A DNA stretch of 64,000 bases from Candidatus Nitrosacidococcus sp. I8 (lineage in GTDB: Bacteria; Pseudomonadota; Gammaproteobacteria; Nitrosococcales; Nitrosococcaceae): assembly GCF_945836005.1 (NCBI RefSeq), contig NZ_OX241534.1, forward strand, positions 1-64,000, written 5' to 3'. The notes under the pieces are model-generated. The model searched no databases, had not been told where the DNA came from, and saw only the letters and a program-made list of their open reading frames with translations. Within the stretch, counting starts at the first letter, position 1. Each line of letters opens with the position of its first letter. Positions 12,774 through 22,423 of the stretch are shown here, piece after piece. Made by a program: the position numbers and the translations under genes.

Positions 12774-15002
12774 TTACATTAAATTTATAGGATCTACATC
12801 TACAGACCAGTGAACTTTTCTTGCTGTTTTTAAGGAAGCAAGCTTTGGTATCCAAAGAGATAACAATTGCTGCAAGTAATTTCTTGAAGATCCTTGTAAC
12901 AATAATTGAGCATGATAGTAATTACCTTGGCGCTCCATAGATGCAGAAACCGGCCCTAATAAGGTTACCATGCCCTTAGGATCTAATTCTATAATTATAT
13001 TTCTAGAATCTTCTAAAAATAGAAGAGGTGTATTTGCGTTCAATGATTTTGCCCTTAGTAGGGCCAAATACCCATAAGGAGGTAATCTGGCTTGGTATCG
13101 TTCTTTTAAAATCAACTCAGCACTATAATCATACCCATCATTAATTAAGGATTGAAGAAGAGGATGTTCTGGATAGCGCGTTTGAATTAAAACCTCACCT
13201 AATTTACTACCTCGACCAGATCGACCTATCAATTGGGTGATAAGCTGTATCATTCTCTCTGCTGATCTAAAATTACTGCTAAATAACATTTGATCCGCAT
13301 CTAAAATACCAACTAAAGTAAGATTTGGGTAATCATGCCCCTTTGCTAGCATCTGTGTTCCTACTAAAATCTGATATTTCTTATTATGAATATCCTCAAA
13401 TATTCTGTTAAAAACCCCTTTTTTTCGAGTCGTATCTCGGTCAACACGTATTATTTTGGTATTTGGGAAAAAATGTTTTAGTCCTATTTCTACTTGTTCC
13501 GTACCTAATCCTTGTGGTTGCAGGATCGGATGAGTACATCGAGGGCATTTAGCTGGAATAGGGCTCTTATAACCGCAATGGTGGCAACATAAGTGATAAT
13601 TTTGTTGGTGGACCACCATATAAGAATCGCAATTCTGGCAAGGTATTGCAAACCCGCAATAATTACAAATTAAGGTAATCGCAAACCCTCGTCTGTTAAT
13701 AAATAATAGAGCTTGATTATCTTGTTTTATATGATTTTGTAAAGTAGAGAGCATTTCAGATGACATTCCAGCTTCTAAACTACAAGATCGGATATCAATA
13801 AGACGAACTTGAGGCATTTTAGCTGCCCCTACTCTTTGAGAGAGTTTTAATATCTGGTAGCGCTCTCGTTTAGTATTTTCTAAACTCTCCAGCGAAGGGG
13901 TCGCACTACCTAACACGATAGGTATATTTGCCTGATGTGCTCTTATAATTGCTAAATCTCTAGCGTGATAGCGAAATCCTTCCTGCTGCTTAAAGGATGG
14001 ATCGTGCTCTTCGTCAATTATAATTACACCAAGATTTTGCAATGGAGCCCATATTGCTGATCGGGTACCTATGATAATTGGTATTTTCCCTTTTAGCGTG
14101 GCAATCCAAGTATCTAGCCGTTCTTTTGTATTTAAAGAGGAGTGTAAGATTCCAATGGGATATTCAAAGCGATTATAAAACCGTGATAAAATTTGCGGAG
14201 TAAGCCCAATTTCTGGGACTAAGATGAGTGCCTGTTTTTTTTTAGCAATAATCTCAGAAATTATTTCTAAATATACCTCTGTTTTACCACTGCCTGTCAC
14301 GCCCTGAAGTAAAAATGGCTTAAATTTCAGATGATTAGCAATAATAGTGGTAGCAGTAATTTTTTGCTCGATAGTTAATTGAAAAATTATTTTTTCCCCA
14401 GAAAACTGTTTATCTTTTGCAAGGGCGATAGGACTCTCTCTGTTTTCAATCCATCCTTTAATGCTTAAACTAGAAAGGCTACTCTGGCAAGATCCTAATT
14501 TTGCCTTAATTTGAGTTGTACTTAATCCTTCTGGGTGCTGGTAAAGCAATTTTATAAGCTGTTCTTGCCGAGGTGCTTTACGAAAAATCATTAAATCAGG
14601 GGTTAGATTTTTTCCTTTAGAGGATAGAAACCATTTAGAAATGCTAGGAGGTTTAAGCACGACTCCCCGTTGTAGCTGTTGAGGTAATGCGGTAAAGAAT
14701 ACTTCCCCTGGCGGGGCGTGATAGTATTTTATGGCCCACAGAAAAAGATTCATTAAAGATTTGGGAATAATAGGAATCCTATCGATACAAGATAGGGCAT
14801 ATTTTAATTTGTGGGGAGGAACACTACTGCAGGTAACAATGGCAACTAAAATACCAATGATGTTTCTTGTCCCAAATGGGACTTGTATTCGTATTCCAAT
14901 TTTTAATTCTTGATGAGAAGCACCAAGTGGCGGAAAATAATCAAAATAGTGGAGTACTGGAGAGGGGATAGCAATCCTAAGAATCTTAGAAGAAACTGCC
15001 AT
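12774..15002 (-). CDS. priA: primosomal protein N', replication restart helicase
   Basis: A 742-residue 3'-5' superfamily 2 helicase that reloads the replisome at stalled forks. Walker [17 protein letters not shown] lies near residue 232, the DEEH box ([11 protein letters not shown]) near 325, and the zinc-binding segment with paired cysteines ([14 protein letters not shown], then CCHHCG and CPRC) at about 445-488. Helicase motif [24 protein letters not shown] is near residue 590. Start ATG; it follows the DJ-1 gene by 27 bp on the same strand. Confidence 0.96.
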   Translation of the reverse strand: MAVSSKILRIAIPSPVLHYFDYFPPLGASHQELKIGIRIQVPFGTRNIIGILVAIVTCSSVPPHKLKYALSCIDRIPIIPKSLMNLFLWAIKYYHAPPGEVFFTALPQQLQRGVVLKPPSISKWFLSSKGKNLTPDLMIFRKAPRQEQLIKLLYQHPEGLSTTQIKAKLGSCQSSLSSLSIKGWIENRESPIALAKDKQFSGEKIIFQLTIEQKITATTIIANHLKFKPFLLQGVTGSGKTEVYLEIISEIIAKKKQALILVPEIGLTPQILSRFYNRFEYPIGILHSSLNTKERLDTWIATLKGKIPIIIGTRSAIWAPLQNLGVIIIDEEHDPSFKQQEGFRYHARDLAIIRAHQANIPIVLGSATPSLESLENTKRERYQILKLSQRVGAAKMPQVRLIDIRSCSLEAGMSSEMLSTLQNHIKQDNQALLFINRRGFAITLICNYCGFAIPCQNCDSYMVVHQQNYHLCCHHCGYKSPIPAKCPRCTHPILQPQGLGTEQVEIGLKHFFPNTKIIRVDRDTTRKKGVFNRIFEDIHNKKYQILVGTQMLAKGHDYPNLTLVGILDADQMLFSSNFRSAERMIQLITQLIGRSGRGSKLGEVLIQTRYPEHPLLQSLINDGYDYSAELILKERYQARLPPYGYLALLRAKSLNANTPLLFLEDSRNIIIELDPKGMVTLLGPVSASMERQGNYYHAQLLLQGSSRNYLQQLLSLWIPKLASLKTARKVHWSVDVDPINLM

Positions 15003-15029
15003 TCATTAATAATATATGTAATCTATCTC

Positions 15030-15584
15030 CTATAATGAACGCTTCAAACCCTCCTCTACCTCAAGACGCTTAGGATTATTTATTAAAATTTCTATAAGAG
15101 TTAAAGCAAAATCCATTGCAGTACCAGGTCCTCTTGATGTGATCACATTACCATCTATTACAACCGGATCATTACAAAGCGTGGTAGTTGGTAAATTTAA
15201 CTTATCTAAAAACCCCGGGTATCCCGTTGCTTTTTTGCTATCAAGTAGCCCAATATCTGCAAATACAGTAGGTGCAGCACAGATCGCAGCAACTTTATTT
15301 CCTTGTCGTACAGTATTTTTTAGTAATACGTGAATACGAGAATCTGAATTTAAATTAGCAGCACCAGATGCTCCTCCGGGTAGCACAACCATCGTAAACT
15401 CCTGATCTACAATAGTATCGAGAGTGGTATCCGGGATTAAGCGAATACCCCGGCTACCTACAATCGGCTGATCATTAAGGCCGGCAGTAATGACTTCGAT
15501 GCCTGCGCGACGCAATAAATTAATCAATGTAACTGCTTCAAGTTCTTCACAACCTTGAGCTAAAGGGATAAGTACACGTGGCAT
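15030..15584 (-). CDS. DJ-1/PfpI family protein (YajL/ThiJ type)
   Basis: A 184-residue DJ-1 superfamily protein, closest by eye to the YajL group, which has been implicated in deglycation or oxidative-stress protection; the exact substrate is unsettled. The nucleophile-elbow cysteine is in KVAAICAAPTVF (about residue 104), with the conserved glutamate in GCEELEAVT near the N-terminus. The ATG at 15582-15584 gives the usual MPRVLIPLAQG start; a TTG two codons upstream is less likely. Falls between ctpA and priA in the minus-strand array. Confidence 0.9.
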   Translation of the reverse strand: MPRVLIPLAQGCEELEAVTLINLLRRAGIEVITAGLNDQPIVGSRGIRLIPDTTLDTIVDQEFTMVVLPGGASGAANLNSDSRIHVLLKNTVRQGNKVAAICAAPTVFADIGLLDSKKATGYPGFLDKLNLPTTTLCNDPVVIDGNVITSRGPGTAMDFALTLIEILINNPKRLEVEEGLKRSL

Positions 15585-15618
15585 TACCAACTATCTTAAA
15601 TTACCAAAAAATTAACTT

Positions 15619-16932
15619 TTACTTTCCTATTGCAGCAAGAGCACTAAGTCCTTTAAGAAGATTTAAAGCTTCATACAAAGGATAGTCCTCAATAGCAAGA
15701 TGGGCTTCTTCTTGATTCTCTTTAGGTGCTTCGTTTTTTTTACTATCATTACTTAAGTGGTGAGACAGATTTGCTTCTTTTACAGAAGAATCATTATCCG
15801 CACCATCCACTGCAGAAACTTTGATATTATCCAATTTAATATCTGGAACAATTCCCTCAGCTTGAATCGATCGTCCGGAAGGGGTGTAATACCTCGCCGT
15901 GGTTAGTTTTAGTGCGGTATCTTCTGTTAGAGGTAAAATAGTCTGTACTGACCCTTTTCCAAAGGTTTTTGTACCCATGACGATTGCTCGATGATGATCT
16001 TGAAGTGCCCCCGAAACAATTTCTGATGCAGAGGCTGACCCACCATTAACTAATACAACCATAGGTGCATTTTTAAGTACATCACCAGGAGTAGCTCTAA
16101 AGCTTTGCTTAGACTGAGGATCCCTACCTTCTGTATATACGATTAGTCCTTTTTCTAGAAAAGAATCAGAAACTTCTACTGCTGCACTAAGGACACCACC
16201 TGGATTGTTACGTAAATCTAATACTAATCCCTTTAAGTTTCCTCCACTCTCTTTTGTGAGTTTTTTAATCTCATTTTCTACATTCGCCCCAGTTTCTACT
16301 TGGAATTGGCTAATACGCACATAGCCATACCCCTTCTCTAGCGTTTTGCTTTTAACACTTTGTACCTTAATAATTGCCCGAATAATATTAAATTTAAGAG
16401 GTTGTGGCTCTCCTTGTCGAATAATAGTCAAAGTAATCTGAGTTCCTGGCTTCCCTCGCATTTTGTCTACAGCTTCTCCAAGACTGAGATCCTTGACAGG
16501 TTCATTATCAATGCGAATAATTAAATCTCCAGCTTGAATTCCAGCTTTTTGTGCAGGCGTGTCATCAATAGGGGAAACTACTCGAATGAAGCCATCTTCC
16601 ATACCAACTTCAATCCCTAGTCCGCCGAACTTTCCAGAGGTGCCAATTTTTAATTCGCTATAAGATTGAGGATCTAGGTACGCCGAGTGAGGATCTAGAT
16701 TTGATAACATTCCTCGGATAGAGCCCTCGATAAGGGTTTTATCATCCACAGGTTCAACGTAGTTACGTTTGATCTCTCCAAATATTTCTGAAAAAGCCCT
16801 AAGCTCATCCAAAGGCAAAGAATCGGGTTTATTCTCTAAACGCCCAGCAAGTACCATCGAACCAAATATGAAGCCTATACCTAAAGTAAGACTAGTAGTT
16901 GCTATAAGCACATCACGTTTTGAGAAACTCAT
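15619..16932 (-). CDS. ctpA: carboxy-terminal processing protease, S41 family
   Basis: Periplasmic serine protease of 437 residues. An N-terminal membrane/signal segment (about residues 8-30) is followed by a PDZ domain (roughly 85-170, with GLGIEVGMEDGFIRVVSPIDDTPA) and the S41 catalytic domain. The catalytic serine lies in NGGSASASEIVSGA (near 305) and the lysine in GTKTFGKGSVQ (near 330). The tail is charged and probably disordered. First gene of the minus-strand array; the usual upstream partners gpmI and envC are missing here. Confidence 0.95.
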   Translation of the reverse strand: MSFSKRDVLIATTSLTLGIGFIFGSMVLAGRLENKPDSLPLDELRAFSEIFGEIKRNYVEPVDDKTLIEGSIRGMLSNLDPHSAYLDPQSYSELKIGTSGKFGGLGIEVGMEDGFIRVVSPIDDTPAQKAGIQAGDLIIRIDNEPVKDLSLGEAVDKMRGKPGTQITLTIIRQGEPQPLKFNIIRAIIKVQSVKSKTLEKGYGYVRISQFQVETGANVENEIKKLTKESGGNLKGLVLDLRNNPGGVLSAAVEVSDSFLEKGLIVYTEGRDPQSKQSFRATPGDVLKNAPMVVLVNGGSASASEIVSGALQDHHRAIVMGTKTFGKGSVQTILPLTEDTALKLTTARYYTPSGRSIQAEGIVPDIKLDNIKVSAVDGADNDSSVKEANLSHHLSNDSKKNEAPKENQEEAHLAIEDYPLYEALNLLKGLSALAAIGK

Positions 16933-17297
16933 AAACTATCCTTTTGAATTTAAATATCTTACACAAATTCTTAAAACTATATTGGCATAAATGATTCGCC
17001 ATAGTAACTGACGATTTATTTATGACTTAATAGCCTTTTTCCTATTTTTGATAAAGCTGCTAAAGCACGGCTCATTTACTTACACTAGATAAGGAGGGAA
17101 CGTTCATTATATATGATAGAACACTATAGGGTAATTATACGGAAAAACTATATTATTTATGAAAAAATTTATTACAACACGCCAGTATAACGGTAGTGTA
17201 ACCTGATAATAAAGGAAAGAGTTAGAGTTTATATTTCGCAAGATTTTCCGATACAATAAGCAAACCCCTACATAGCTTATTAGGAATTTTTTTATTA
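16933..17297. other. divergent intergenic region without a gene
   Basis: 365 bp between the divergent ctpA and rhodanese genes. No open frame with coding character is seen on either strand. It should hold both promoters. The best candidate towards the plus strand is a -10-like TACAAT at 17252-17257, with only a poor -35 (TTATAT, 17229-17234) at 17-bp spacing. Confidence 0.5.
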
Positions 17298-17897
17298 ATG
17301 AATAATCGCCTTTTTGAATTTTTTACAAATCATTGGATGCTATCTGTTTCATTAGTAGCAATTATAGCTGCATTAGCAGTAGATCCTATCGTACGACGAC
17401 GACGAGGAATTAGAACAATTTCTGTTGTAGAGATTACTCGATTGATAAACCAAGAAAATGCTCAAGTGGTAGATATTAGAGAGGGGAAGGATTTTGATAA
17501 AGAGCATATCTTAGATTCAATGAACGCTCCTTTATCTACATTTATCACTGGAATTGCGAGATTAGATCGGTTTAAAGATCGCCCTTTAATACTTATTTGG
17601 GGTATTGGTCAAAGTGTACTGAATATTGCTGCTCAATTAAGTAAACGAGATCATAAGGCTATCTATATTATAGAGGGTGGTATTGAAACATGGCGACAAG
17701 CAGATATGCCTTTGTTTAGTGGTAGAGATAAAGATCATCACCATAAAGATAAGCCAAAAGATCAAATAACCCTTGAAAAGAGCTCTGAATCTCAGATATC
17801 ACCAGAATCTGAGCTAGGCAATCATCAACCTTCTATAATCGATAAATCCAAGAAAAAAACTAAAAAACATAAGAATAAAAAAGTGGCCTATGAATAG
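17298..17897 (+). CDS. membrane-anchored rhodanese-like protein (YibN family)
   Basis: A 199-residue protein with one N-terminal membrane segment (about residues 10-30), a rhodanese fold domain (about 42-135) and a charged Lys/His-rich tail. Where active rhodaneses have the cysteine loop, this protein reads LILIWGIGQSVLN, with no cysteine, so sulfur-transferase activity is doubtful. Position ahead of grxC-secB-gpsA matches E. coli yibN. Good ribosome site TAGGAA before ATG. The end overlaps grxC by 8 nt. Confidence 0.88.
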   Translation: MNNRLFEFFTNHWMLSVSLVAIIAALAVDPIVRRRRGIRTISVVEITRLINQENAQVVDIREGKDFDKEHILDSMNAPLSTFITGIARLDRFKDRPLILIWGIGQSVLNIAAQLSKRDHKAIYIIEGGIETWRQADMPLFSGRDKDHHHKDKPKDQITLEKSSESQISPESELGNHQPSIIDKSKKKTKKHKNKKVAYE

Positions 17898-18168
17898 GAT
17901 AATTCCTAAAGTGGTGGTTTACACTACTGCTTGGTGTCCCTACTGTATCAAGGCTAAAGCATTATTAAATAAAAAGAATATCAGCTATACAGAAATTCGA
18001 GTTGATCTTGAGCCTTGGCAGCGTGCAGTTATGATTGAAAAAAGCAGTGGTCGGAGAACTGTACCTCAAATTTTTATCGACAATGAGGCTATCGGTGGTT
18101 GTGATAATCTTTTTTCTCTTGATCACCTAGGAAAACTAGATGATCTATTTGGCCTTAATATAAATTAA
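17890..18168 (+). CDS. grxC: glutaredoxin 3
   Basis: A 92-residue glutaredoxin with the dithiol active site CPYC in TTAWCPYCIKAK (Cys near residue 16) and the GRRTVPQIFIDNEAIGGCDNL glutathione-binding region. It reduces disulfides and protein-glutathione mixed disulfides in the cytoplasm. Its ATG lies inside the 3' end of the rhodanese gene (8-nt overlap), implying translational coupling. Confidence 0.95.
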   Translation: MNRIIPKVVVYTTAWCPYCIKAKALLNKKNISYTEIRVDLEPWQRAVMIEKSSGRRTVPQIFIDNEAIGGCDNLFSLDHLGKLDDLFGLNIN

Positions 18169-18210
18169 GGCATTTTATATTTTACAAATCAAAAAATTTA
18201 GGAATTTAGC

Positions 18211-18702
18211 ATGGCAACAAATGGTACCTATCAAAAAGAGGGTAATGAACAACAAAACCAACAACCTCAATTTAATATTCAAAAAATATATGTTAAGGAT
18301 TTATCTTTTGAAACGCCTAACTCTCCTCATATTTTTACAAAGGAGTGGAAACCTGAGATAAATATCCAGCTTAGTAGTAAAAATGAGCAGATCGCTGAAC
18401 ATATATACGAAGTGGTACTATCTGTAACTGCAGCAGCTAAGATAAATGACCAAACCGCGTTTCTAACTGAAGTGCAACAAGCAGGTATTTTTAATCTGGT
18501 AGGATATACCAAAGAAAACTTAGGACCTCTATTAGGTAGCTATTGTCCAGCTGTCCTATTTCCATTTATTAGGGAGGTAGTTACAGATTTAGTCACTAAG
18601 GGAGGATTTCCTCCGCTATTGCTAGCACCTGTTAATTTTGATGCTTTTTATGCACAACAATTGCAGCAACAAAAATCATCTGTAGATACAATTAAAAACT
18701 AA
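18211..18702 (+). CDS. secB: protein-export chaperone SecB
   Basis: A 163-residue cytosolic chaperone that keeps preproteins unfolded and hands them to SecA. Recognised by the QKIYVKDLSFETPNSP segment (residues 24-39), the AGIFNL motif near residue 94 and the ending LLGSYCPAVLFPFIREVV...GGFPPLLLAPVNFDA. Preceded by TTAGGAATTTAGC before ATG. Between grxC and gpsA as in E. coli. Confidence 0.97.
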   Translation: MATNGTYQKEGNEQQNQQPQFNIQKIYVKDLSFETPNSPHIFTKEWKPEINIQLSSKNEQIAEHIYEVVLSVTAAAKINDQTAFLTEVQQAGIFNLVGYTKENLGPLLGSYCPAVLFPFIREVVTDLVTKGGFPPLLLAPVNFDAFYAQQLQQQKSSVDTIKN

Positions 18703-18736
18703 TACTACATATATTAAGTAGTTAATCCTTTGTTCC

Positions 18737-19750
18737 ATGAACTTTAATAGTCAAAATACCCTTGTACTAGGTGCCGGATCTTGGGGTACTGCTCTTGCCG
18801 TATTGCTAGCACGAAATAAAACGCCTACTTATTTATGGGGGAGAGATCAAAAACAAGTAGAGATAATGACTCGTGAGGGCTGTAATCAGCGTTATTTGCC
18901 TAATATTTCCTTTCCTCCTCTATTAACACCTATATATGATTTACAACAGGCACTGAAGCATACTAACCAAATTATTATCGCAGTTCCTAGCCATGCTTTT
19001 CGACTAACCCTTGAATGTATTACATTTAGAAATATACCTATAAAAACTCCTATTATTTGGGCTACTAAAGGATTGGAGCTAGGAACAGGAAGATTATTGC
19101 ATGAAGTTGCTATTGAGGTTTTGGGATCAGACTATCCTATTGCTATTCTCTCAGGACCTACTTTTGCCCATGAAGTTGCAATGGGATTACCCACTGCAGT
19201 TACAATAGCAACTACTTACCCTGCTGTTTTTACCTATCTTGCTCATTGTTTACATGGTAATACTTTCCGTCTTTATACAAGTAATGATCTGATCGGGGTA
19301 CAGCTAGGTGGGGCAGTAAAAAATATTTTAGCAATTGCTGCGGGTATAAGTGATGGTCTTGGTTTTGGATCTAATACTAGGGCTGCATTAATTACTCGTG
19401 GACTTGCCGAGCTAATTCGTCTTGCGTTAGCAAATGGTGCAAAAAAAGAAACATTAATGGGACTATCTTGTCTTGGCGATTTGACTTTAACTTGTACTGA
19501 TAACCAGTCTCGCAATCGTCGTTTGGGTTTAGCTCTGGCTCAAGGAAAAACTTTAAGCGAAGCACTAGCTTTAATTGATCAAGTAGTCGAAGGTATAGAG
19601 GCTGCTAGGCTTGTATCTATAAGAGCAAGACAAGCGAATGTAGAGATGCCTATTGTAGAGCAGGTTTATCAGGTATTGTATTGTAATCAAGATCCTAAAA
19701 GGGCAGTTGAAATGCTTTTAAATAGGGAGCAAAAACCTGAGCATACCTAA
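18737..19750 (+). CDS. gpsA: glycerol-3-phosphate dehydrogenase [NAD(P)+]
   Basis: Reduces dihydroxyacetone phosphate to sn-glycerol-3-phosphate for phospholipid synthesis. 337 residues; the dinucleotide-binding GAGSWGTALA is at residues 12-21, with GGAVKNILAIAAGISDGLGFGSNTRAALITRG in the catalytic part (about 190-221; lysine in the VKN motif). Functionally linked to plsY (22.8 kb), which uses the product. The lipoprotein reading frame immediately downstream may overlap its 3' end. Confidence 0.97.
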   Translation: MNFNSQNTLVLGAGSWGTALAVLLARNKTPTYLWGRDQKQVEIMTREGCNQRYLPNISFPPLLTPIYDLQQALKHTNQIIIAVPSHAFRLTLECITFRNIPIKTPIIWATKGLELGTGRLLHEVAIEVLGSDYPIAILSGPTFAHEVAMGLPTAVTIATTYPAVFTYLAHCLHGNTFRLYTSNDLIGVQLGGAVKNILAIAAGISDGLGFGSNTRAALITRGLAELIRLALANGAKKETLMGLSCLGDLTLTCTDNQSRNRRLGLALAQGKTLSEALALIDQVVEGIEAARLVSIRARQANVEMPIVEQVYQVLYCNQDPKRAVEMLLNREQKPEHT

Positions 19751-19796
19751 GTTAGTAATAAATAATATAAAGTACCAATTTTCCTTTTTTCAGCTA

Positions 19797-20660
19797 ATAA
19801 AGCTATTTTTTCTACTTTTATTATCCTTAAGCTTAATAGCATGTAGCTTTCATAAAAAAGCAATTAAAAAAGAGGAAAGCGGTGATGATAGTAAAAATAA
19901 GATTATTTGGAGTTCAGGCGATCAATATATAAGTTTAAATACTGGTGATGGGATTATAAATAACCAGCATCCAGTTTCAATTACAGAATCTGATATGCGT
20001 ACTATATTAGAATCTCTTACGATACCAAAGCGTCAACTTCTTGTTCAAGAAGAGCTTCGCCCTATTTTTTCTCCCGCTGAAATTTTACAACTAAGCACAT
20101 ATTTACCCAAAGGACTCGTTTTAGCTGATCCAGATCAGGATATTATTTTTGTAATCATGGGATTTCAAAAAGGGATTATGGCTAAGGAAAAGGTTGTAAA
20201 TACTGGGCGAGTATTTTTTAGGGATAACAAGTTAAATATTATTTTTGGAAAACTTCAAGAGGAGGTTCGAGGTATAAATCATCAAACTGGTGAGATGATT
20301 GATCGTCGTTTACATCCATTTACAGTAGGATCTCGCCGTTTTGAATCTAAAATACCTACCACCATTACTCTAGGAGATGGTAAAGCACTCTATTTAGACT
20401 ATAAGAGTAATAGGATGAGAAGAGATTGGCTAGTTTTAGACGTACCCACTATTCTTGCAGAGGCTAAAAACTCAAGTAACAAAGCAGAAAATGAAGCGAG
20501 TGGTAGTGGTACAGGTAATGCTCAAATCAGTGCAGAAGTTTTAGAGGATATTAATAATAATAAATTGGATATTCAGAACATGAAAAAGGATCTATCAGGC
20601 ATTAAAGAAGTACTTTTCGAGCTTAAGGAACATATGTTGGAATTACAGCAAGAAAAGTAA
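19797..20660 (+). CDS. predicted lipoprotein with coiled-coil tail, no canonical start codon
   Basis: Conserved-looking hypothetical protein. An in-frame ATG occurs only at 19995, but the same frame continues upstream and encodes a convincing lipoprotein signal: KLFFLLLLSLSLIAC with lipobox LIAC and Cys at 19842-19844. No ATG, GTG or TTG exists between that signal and the upstream stop at 19719-19721. Candidate starts are ATA at 19797, giving a normal 15-residue signal before Cys, or CTG at 19737 behind AGGGAG with a 7-nt spacer. From ATA the protein has 287 residues. The middle (about 90-215) holds a globular domain; the last 40 residues look coiled-coil. Function unknown. It could be a start-codon mutant. 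Confidence 0.7.
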   Translation: MKLFFLLLLSLSLIACSFHKKAIKKEESGDDSKNKIIWSSGDQYISLNTGDGIINNQHPVSITESDMRTILESLTIPKRQLLVQEELRPIFSPAEILQLSTYLPKGLVLADPDQDIIFVIMGFQKGIMAKEKVVNTGRVFFRDNKLNIIFGKLQEEVRGINHQTGEMIDRRLHPFTVGSRRFESKIPTTITLGDGKALYLDYKSNRMRRDWLVLDVPTILAEAKNSSNKAENEASGSGTGNAQISAEVLEDINNNKLDIQNMKKDLSGIKEVLFELKEHMLELQQEK

Positions 20661-20662
20661 AA

Positions 20663-21859
20663 TTAAAGACGTGCGCGCCGATCTCTAAGTTTAAAGCCCA
20701 AAAGGGATTGCTCAATTCCTCGAGTTAAAGCAAGCACCTTAAATAGCTCTCCCATTTCACCGGGTAAGATGAGTCGCTTTACTTGATTGCTTATTTCTAG
20801 CATAGTACGCGTTGCTCTTTGCGATTCTTTAGCAATTAATTTATCTAAACCGCAAGATAGTAAAAAATCTGCTTGGCTACAATAGCCTGCAATACTAAGA
20901 TTGCTATTTTTCCCTGCTTCTGCAAGAGCAGTAAAATCTATATGGGCAGTAATATCCTGTAATCCTGGGAAAAAAAATGGATCTGAATGAGCATGTTGTT
21001 GGTAGTGGCACATTAGCGTACCTTCAGATCGTTGCCAATGATAATATTCATGCTGTGGAAATCCATAATCGACGATAAAAATCACTCCCTGATGTAAACA
21101 ATGAGCAAACTCAGTAATCCAGCGCTCCATCATTAAATTAATTTCGGAAATATAACTAAATTCAGCGCTGAGATCAAAATTAAGGAAGGGTCTGATATTA
21201 TTAATTCGATTATCTAAGATGAGATCACTCAGTGGCCCACTTTCCCAAATAAATTCTCCTTGCCGATCGCAGCTTACATAGCGCTCCCAACTACAATCTG
21301 CTTCAATCTGAATACAATGTATTGGCATTGCATCGCAAACTTCATTAGCAAAAATGATGCCCTGAATAGAATTAGGTAGCCTATCTAGCCAAATAATTCT
21401 TGGCATAAGATTTGGAATTCTCTGAGATAAATAGGTTTGTTGTCGTTGTCGAAGATCTGCACTTAATTCTAAAATAAGATACTGCTCAGGGAGGCAATCC
21501 CTATCTGCTAGTTCGATAAGAATATCTGCAGCCATTCGTCCTGATCCAGCACCAATTTCTAAAATATTGCCTTTTTTTAAGATCGCTAGAACTTCTTGTG
21601 CTGCCAGAGCTAAACAACGGGAAAAGAAAGAAGAAATTTCAGGAGCAGTAATAAAATCTCCTAGGTAACCAATTTTAGGCAATGATGCCATGTAATATCC
21701 CAACCTTGGTGTATACAGGGCTAGTTCCATAAAACGAGAAAAAGGGATTGCTCCACCTGCTTGGTAAATATTCTCTTGGATTAAACCTTGTAATTCCTTG
21801 CTATGAATAATCGCCTCTGGGCTGGGATAGGGTAGACTTTGAGAAGAAGCTATGGGCAT
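20663..21859 (-). CDS. SAM-dependent methyltransferase, MidA/NDUFAF7 (DUF185) family
   Basis: A 398-residue class I methyltransferase of the family whose eukaryotic member NDUFAF7 methylates an arginine of respiratory complex I. The SAM-binding GNILEIGAGSGRMAADIL lies near residues 95-112, with FSRFMELALYTPRLGYY near the N-terminus and GFITAPEIS-type segment (GDFITAPEISSFF) near 67. The FANEVCDAMPIH motif is near 170. Bacterial substrate unknown. Convergent with the lipoprotein gene (2-bp gap) and followed upstream by folK. Confidence 0.9.
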   Translation of the reverse strand: MPIASSQSLPYPSPEAIIHSKELQGLIQENIYQAGGAIPFSRFMELALYTPRLGYYMASLPKIGYLGDFITAPEISSFFSRCLALAAQEVLAILKKGNILEIGAGSGRMAADILIELADRDCLPEQYLILELSADLRQRQQTYLSQRIPNLMPRIIWLDRLPNSIQGIIFANEVCDAMPIHCIQIEADCSWERYVSCDRQGEFIWESGPLSDLILDNRINNIRPFLNFDLSAEFSYISEINLMMERWITEFAHCLHQGVIFIVDYGFPQHEYYHWQRSEGTLMCHYQQHAHSDPFFFPGLQDITAHIDFTALAEAGKNSNLSIAGYCSQADFLLSCGLDKLIAKESQRATRTMLEISNQVKRLILPGEMGELFKVLALTRGIEQSLLGFKLRDRRARL

Positions 21860-21881
21860 AAGTAGAAGATAGAGTAATAAG

Positions 21882-22376
21882 CTATAGCGCTATCTCAATA
21901 GGCCATAAATTACTCAGAGATTTATTGAAACTAGACCAAAGATCTATATAAGTTCTCTTTAAGATTGGATGGGTACCATGAGGTGCAATTTCTGCGAGAG
22001 GTCGTAGTACAAAAGCATAGTGAATAATATCTTCCCTAGGAATTTGGATTTTTGGCTGTTGAAGATTAAGTATAAAATCATCATAGAGCAGTAAATCTAA
22101 ATCAAGAGGGCGAGAACTAAATCGAGTACCACTTCGTTTACGACCGCACAATTGTTCAATATTATTAAAGTAGGATACTAAATACTCTACTGAATCAGTA
22201 GTATCAAACCCTACTACTAAATTGTAAAAACTATCTCCCTGAAATCCTATAGATTCACTTTCAAAGACTTGTGAAATTGTAAGAGGGGAATATTGGCTTT
22301 GTAATAAACAAATGCTAGTGCGAATATTTTTTTCTTTTTCAATATTACTTCCAATACTCACATATACACGGGCCAT
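21882..22376 (-). CDS. folK: 2-amino-4-hydroxy-6-hydroxymethyldihydropteridine pyrophosphokinase
   Basis: Activates the pterin for condensation with 4-aminobenzoate in folate synthesis. 164 residues, with the family N-terminus RVYVSIGSNIEKEKNI, ESESIGFQGDSFYNLVVGF (residues 39-57) and the metal-binding SSRPLDLDLLLYDD signature near residue 87, followed by IPREDIIHYAFVLRPLAEIAP. Placed with folB on the same strand (47-bp gap), both acting in one pathway. Confidence 0.95.
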   Translation of the reverse strand: MARVYVSIGSNIEKEKNIRTSICLLQSQYSPLTISQVFESESIGFQGDSFYNLVVGFDTTDSVEYLVSYFNNIEQLCGRKRSGTRFSSRPLDLDLLLYDDFILNLQQPKIQIPREDIIHYAFVLRPLAEIAPHGTHPILKRTYIDLWSSFNKSLSNLWPIEIAL

Positions 22377-22423
22377 ATTATGTAAATTACAAGTTAACTA
22401 TAGCTATGAGTTAGTATAAATTC

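Noticed and set aside
19995-20660. ATG at 19995 as start of the lipoprotein gene
   Set aside because: The in-frame upstream sequence encodes a convincing lipobox signal and continuous coding, so this ATG is internal.
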